A stretch of DNA of 64,000 nucleotides from Agromyces sp. Marseille-P2726 (GTDB lineage Bacteria; Actinomycetota; Actinomycetes; Actinomycetales; Microbacteriaceae): contig NZ_CADDWM010000001.1 in NCBI RefSeq assembly GCF_902809835.1, positions 53,987-117,986 on the forward strand, read 5' to 3'. The stretch's first letter is position 1; the number at the start of each line of letters is the position of its first letter. The translations under genes were made by a program, and so were the position numbers. The notes under the pieces were generated by a model that was not told the DNA's origin, searched no databases, and saw only the letters and a list, made by a program, of their open reading frames with translations. Shown here in pieces: positions 62,724 to 64,000 of this stretch.

Positions 62724-64000
62724 TCAGGCGGCCGGGCCTGGGCCAGCGATGCTGCCGTACATCGGCTCGCCGCCCGAGCGGTACGCGAAGCAGTAGTATG
62801 TGCGGTCGCCGTCGGCCCACTGCTCCTCGGTGACCGGGAAGCTCGCCTGGACCTGGAGATCGGGGACGCCCGACACCGTCGCCAGGTCGATGATGCCGGG
62901 CGCGGTGCAGAGCAGGTTCATCTGCGAGGCGAGTTCGGCCTCGCCCGGGAACGGCGCCGCCGAGTCGTCGGCGAACGTGCCGCGGTAGACGAGCTGTGCC
63001 GCGTGCGGGTCGGCGCAGTCGACGACCGAGAACTCCTCCTCCCACGCGGAGACGAACGGGTCGATGCACTCGCCACCGAACAGCGTGTTCCACGCATGCG
63101 TGCCGACCGGTTGCGGCGCGGTCGGAGCCGCCGCTTCCGTCGCTGCGGGCGCCTCGGACGCGGTGGGTGCGGCCTGCTGCTCGGCACCGCCGCCCGAGAG
63201 GAGGGTGCCGACCCAGAACAGTCCGGCGAGCAGCACGAGCACCGCGAGCCCGCCCCCGATCCACAGCAGCGTACGAGTAGTGCGGCTGCCTCCGCGCGGG
63301 CCGTCGGGAGGCGCGGGCGACGCGGGACCCCCGGAACGGGGTGGCGGGACGGCGGCACCGGCGTGCGCCGCGTTCCTCTCGGCAGGGGGTCGGGCGTGCG
63401 GTGGAGGGGTGCGCGGCGCCGCCCGGGCGGCGGCGAAGGTGGCGTCGAGGCGGCCCTCCGCGTCGGACGCGGAGGGGCGACCTGCCCAGGGATCGCTCGG
63501 CTGCTGCTGCGACGACGTCGCGCCGAAGAGCGCCGCCAGCGGGTCGTGGTCATCGTCCTGCTCACCGGCGCGTTGGGCCTCGGCGTGTCCGAGTGGTCGG
63601 CCTGCGGGTGCGTCGTCGACGAAGGACCAGGTCGGCTCGGGATCGTCGAACTCGGGCGCCTGCTCGTTCGCGGCGCGTGGGAACGCGGGTTCGTGGAAGG
63701 TGGGTTCCTCGACAGCGGGTTCCTGGACGGCGGGTTCCTGGGCATCGGGTTCCTCGAACGCCGTCTCGTCACGCCTTTCGTCGGCGGCCTCAGCCGGTTC
63801 GTCGAAGGAGGGTGTCGCGTCCTGCTCGGCCAAGGGGTCGGGGGCTGACGGATCGGGCGTCAGGTTCCAGAAGTAGCCCGTCTCGGCGATCTCGCGCGCG
63901 ACCGGGGATGGCGCCTCGTCGGTTGCCTCGTCTGGCTCGGGTGCGGACGGCACCGTGTTCGCCACGGTGGTCGCCGGCACCACGGGCTCGGGTTCGGGTT
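62724..64000 (-). CDS. Membrane protein with septum-formation-like extracellular domain (5' truncated)
   Basis: The frame is open to the window edge, so the start may be beyond 64000. The visible 424 residues have a long acidic Pro/Glu-rich cytosolic region, including tandem EEPxxxEP units, then one membrane helix (TLLWIGGGLAVLVLLAGLFWVG). The outer domain has CADPHAAQLVYRGTF and paired Cys like the septum-formation (PF13845-type) family. The role is unknown; it is upstream of ribokinase. Confidence 0.78.
   Translation of the reverse strand, partial: PEPEPVVPATTVANTVPSAPEPDEATDEAPSPVAREIAETGYFWNLTPDPSAPDPLAEQDATPSFDEPAEAADERRDETAFEEPDAQEPAVQEPAVEEPTFHEPAFPRAANEQAPEFDDPEPTWSFVDDAPAGRPLGHAEAQRAGEQDDDHDPLAALFGATSSQQQPSDPWAGRPSASDAEGRLDATFAAARAAPRTPPPHARPPAERNAAHAGAAVPPPRSGGPASPAPPDGPRGGSRTTRTLLWIGGGLAVLVLLAGLFWVGTLLSGGGAEQQAAPTASEAPAATEAAAPTAPQPVGTHAWNTLFGGECIDPFVSAWEEEFSVVDCADPHAAQLVYRGTFADDSAAPFPGEAELASQMNLLCTAPGIIDLATVSGVPDLQVQASFPVTEEQWADGDRTYYCFAYRSGGEPMYGSIAGPGPAA

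Overview
The window is high-GC actinobacterial DNA. The best fit is the family Microbacteriaceae (Agromyces or Microbacterium type). The evidence is GC-rich third codon positions, many GTG starts, a purM/DUF3073 pair and a purA/DUF3151 pair, an F420-type luciferase-like oxidoreductase, DUF3618-like and DUF3817 proteins, and many starts placed 5-7 bases after a TANNNT box, which implies leaderless mRNAs. The genus cannot be fixed from the sequence alone. No rRNA, tRNA, CRISPR array or prophage was seen.

Layout. 1-1.75 kb: 3' part of an APC-superfamily permease. 1.8-3.14 kb: an IS110-family insertion sequence lying inside a dispersed REP-like repeat. 3.3-15.6 kb: flavin monooxygenase, DUF3073, F420-type oxidoreductase, purM, hotdog thioesterase, glutamine amidotransferase, purF, small hypotheticals, a sterol-carrier-like protein, a Tat/lipoprotein polysaccharide deacetylase, purD and purC. 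15.7-20.7 kb: VOC protein, a TetR regulator and a divergent kynurenine operon (tryptophan dioxygenase, amidohydrolase, kynureninase). 20.9-30.6 kb: two small membrane-anchored proteins, a cation/Ca2+ exchanger, a WS/DGAT acyltransferase, purS-purQ, a secreted zinc carboxypeptidase, a siderophore-interacting protein, a broken DUF1801 gene, DUF3817 and a DUF222/HNH protein. 30.6-33.7 kb: purL and a Nudix hydrolase. 33.8-41.2 kb: minus-strand operons, including two ABC transporter sets (one under a YtrA-type GntR regulator), a chorismate mutase and an SDR. 41.4-49.8 kb: a 28-bp tandem array, an EamA exporter, dihydrolipoyl dehydrogenase, a lipoprotein, a GNAT, purA with DUF3151, and a secreted subtilisin-like protease. 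50-64 kb: argG, cardiolipin synthase with a 13-codon upstream ORF, a GAP-family protein, a PPOX-family protein, an RNA methyltransferase, an Nramp Mn transporter with its MntR-type regulator and twin operators, a cyclic-nucleotide-domain thioredoxin-reductase-like protein, a HAD phosphatase, nucleoside hydrolase, ribokinase and the C-terminal part of a septum-formation-domain membrane protein.

How it works together. Eight purine genes (purM, F, D, C, S, Q, L, A) cover most of IMP synthesis plus the first step to AMP, spread over several transcription units. Nucleoside hydrolase and ribokinase form a ribonucleoside salvage pair. The kyn operon would turn tryptophan into anthranilate and alanine if the middle amidohydrolase supplies the missing formamidase. 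mntH and mntR form a manganese-controlled module.

The most interesting non-coding signals are: (i) an IS110 end that looks like a bridge-RNA locus, with loop sequences matching both the element end and the REP-like target; (ii) the REP-like repeat itself, whose core supplies stop codons to flanking genes on both strands; (iii) a strongly over-represented GGATGCC/GGCATCC word, also used to build terminator stems; (iv) MntR-type palindromes, one of which contains the start codon of mntH.
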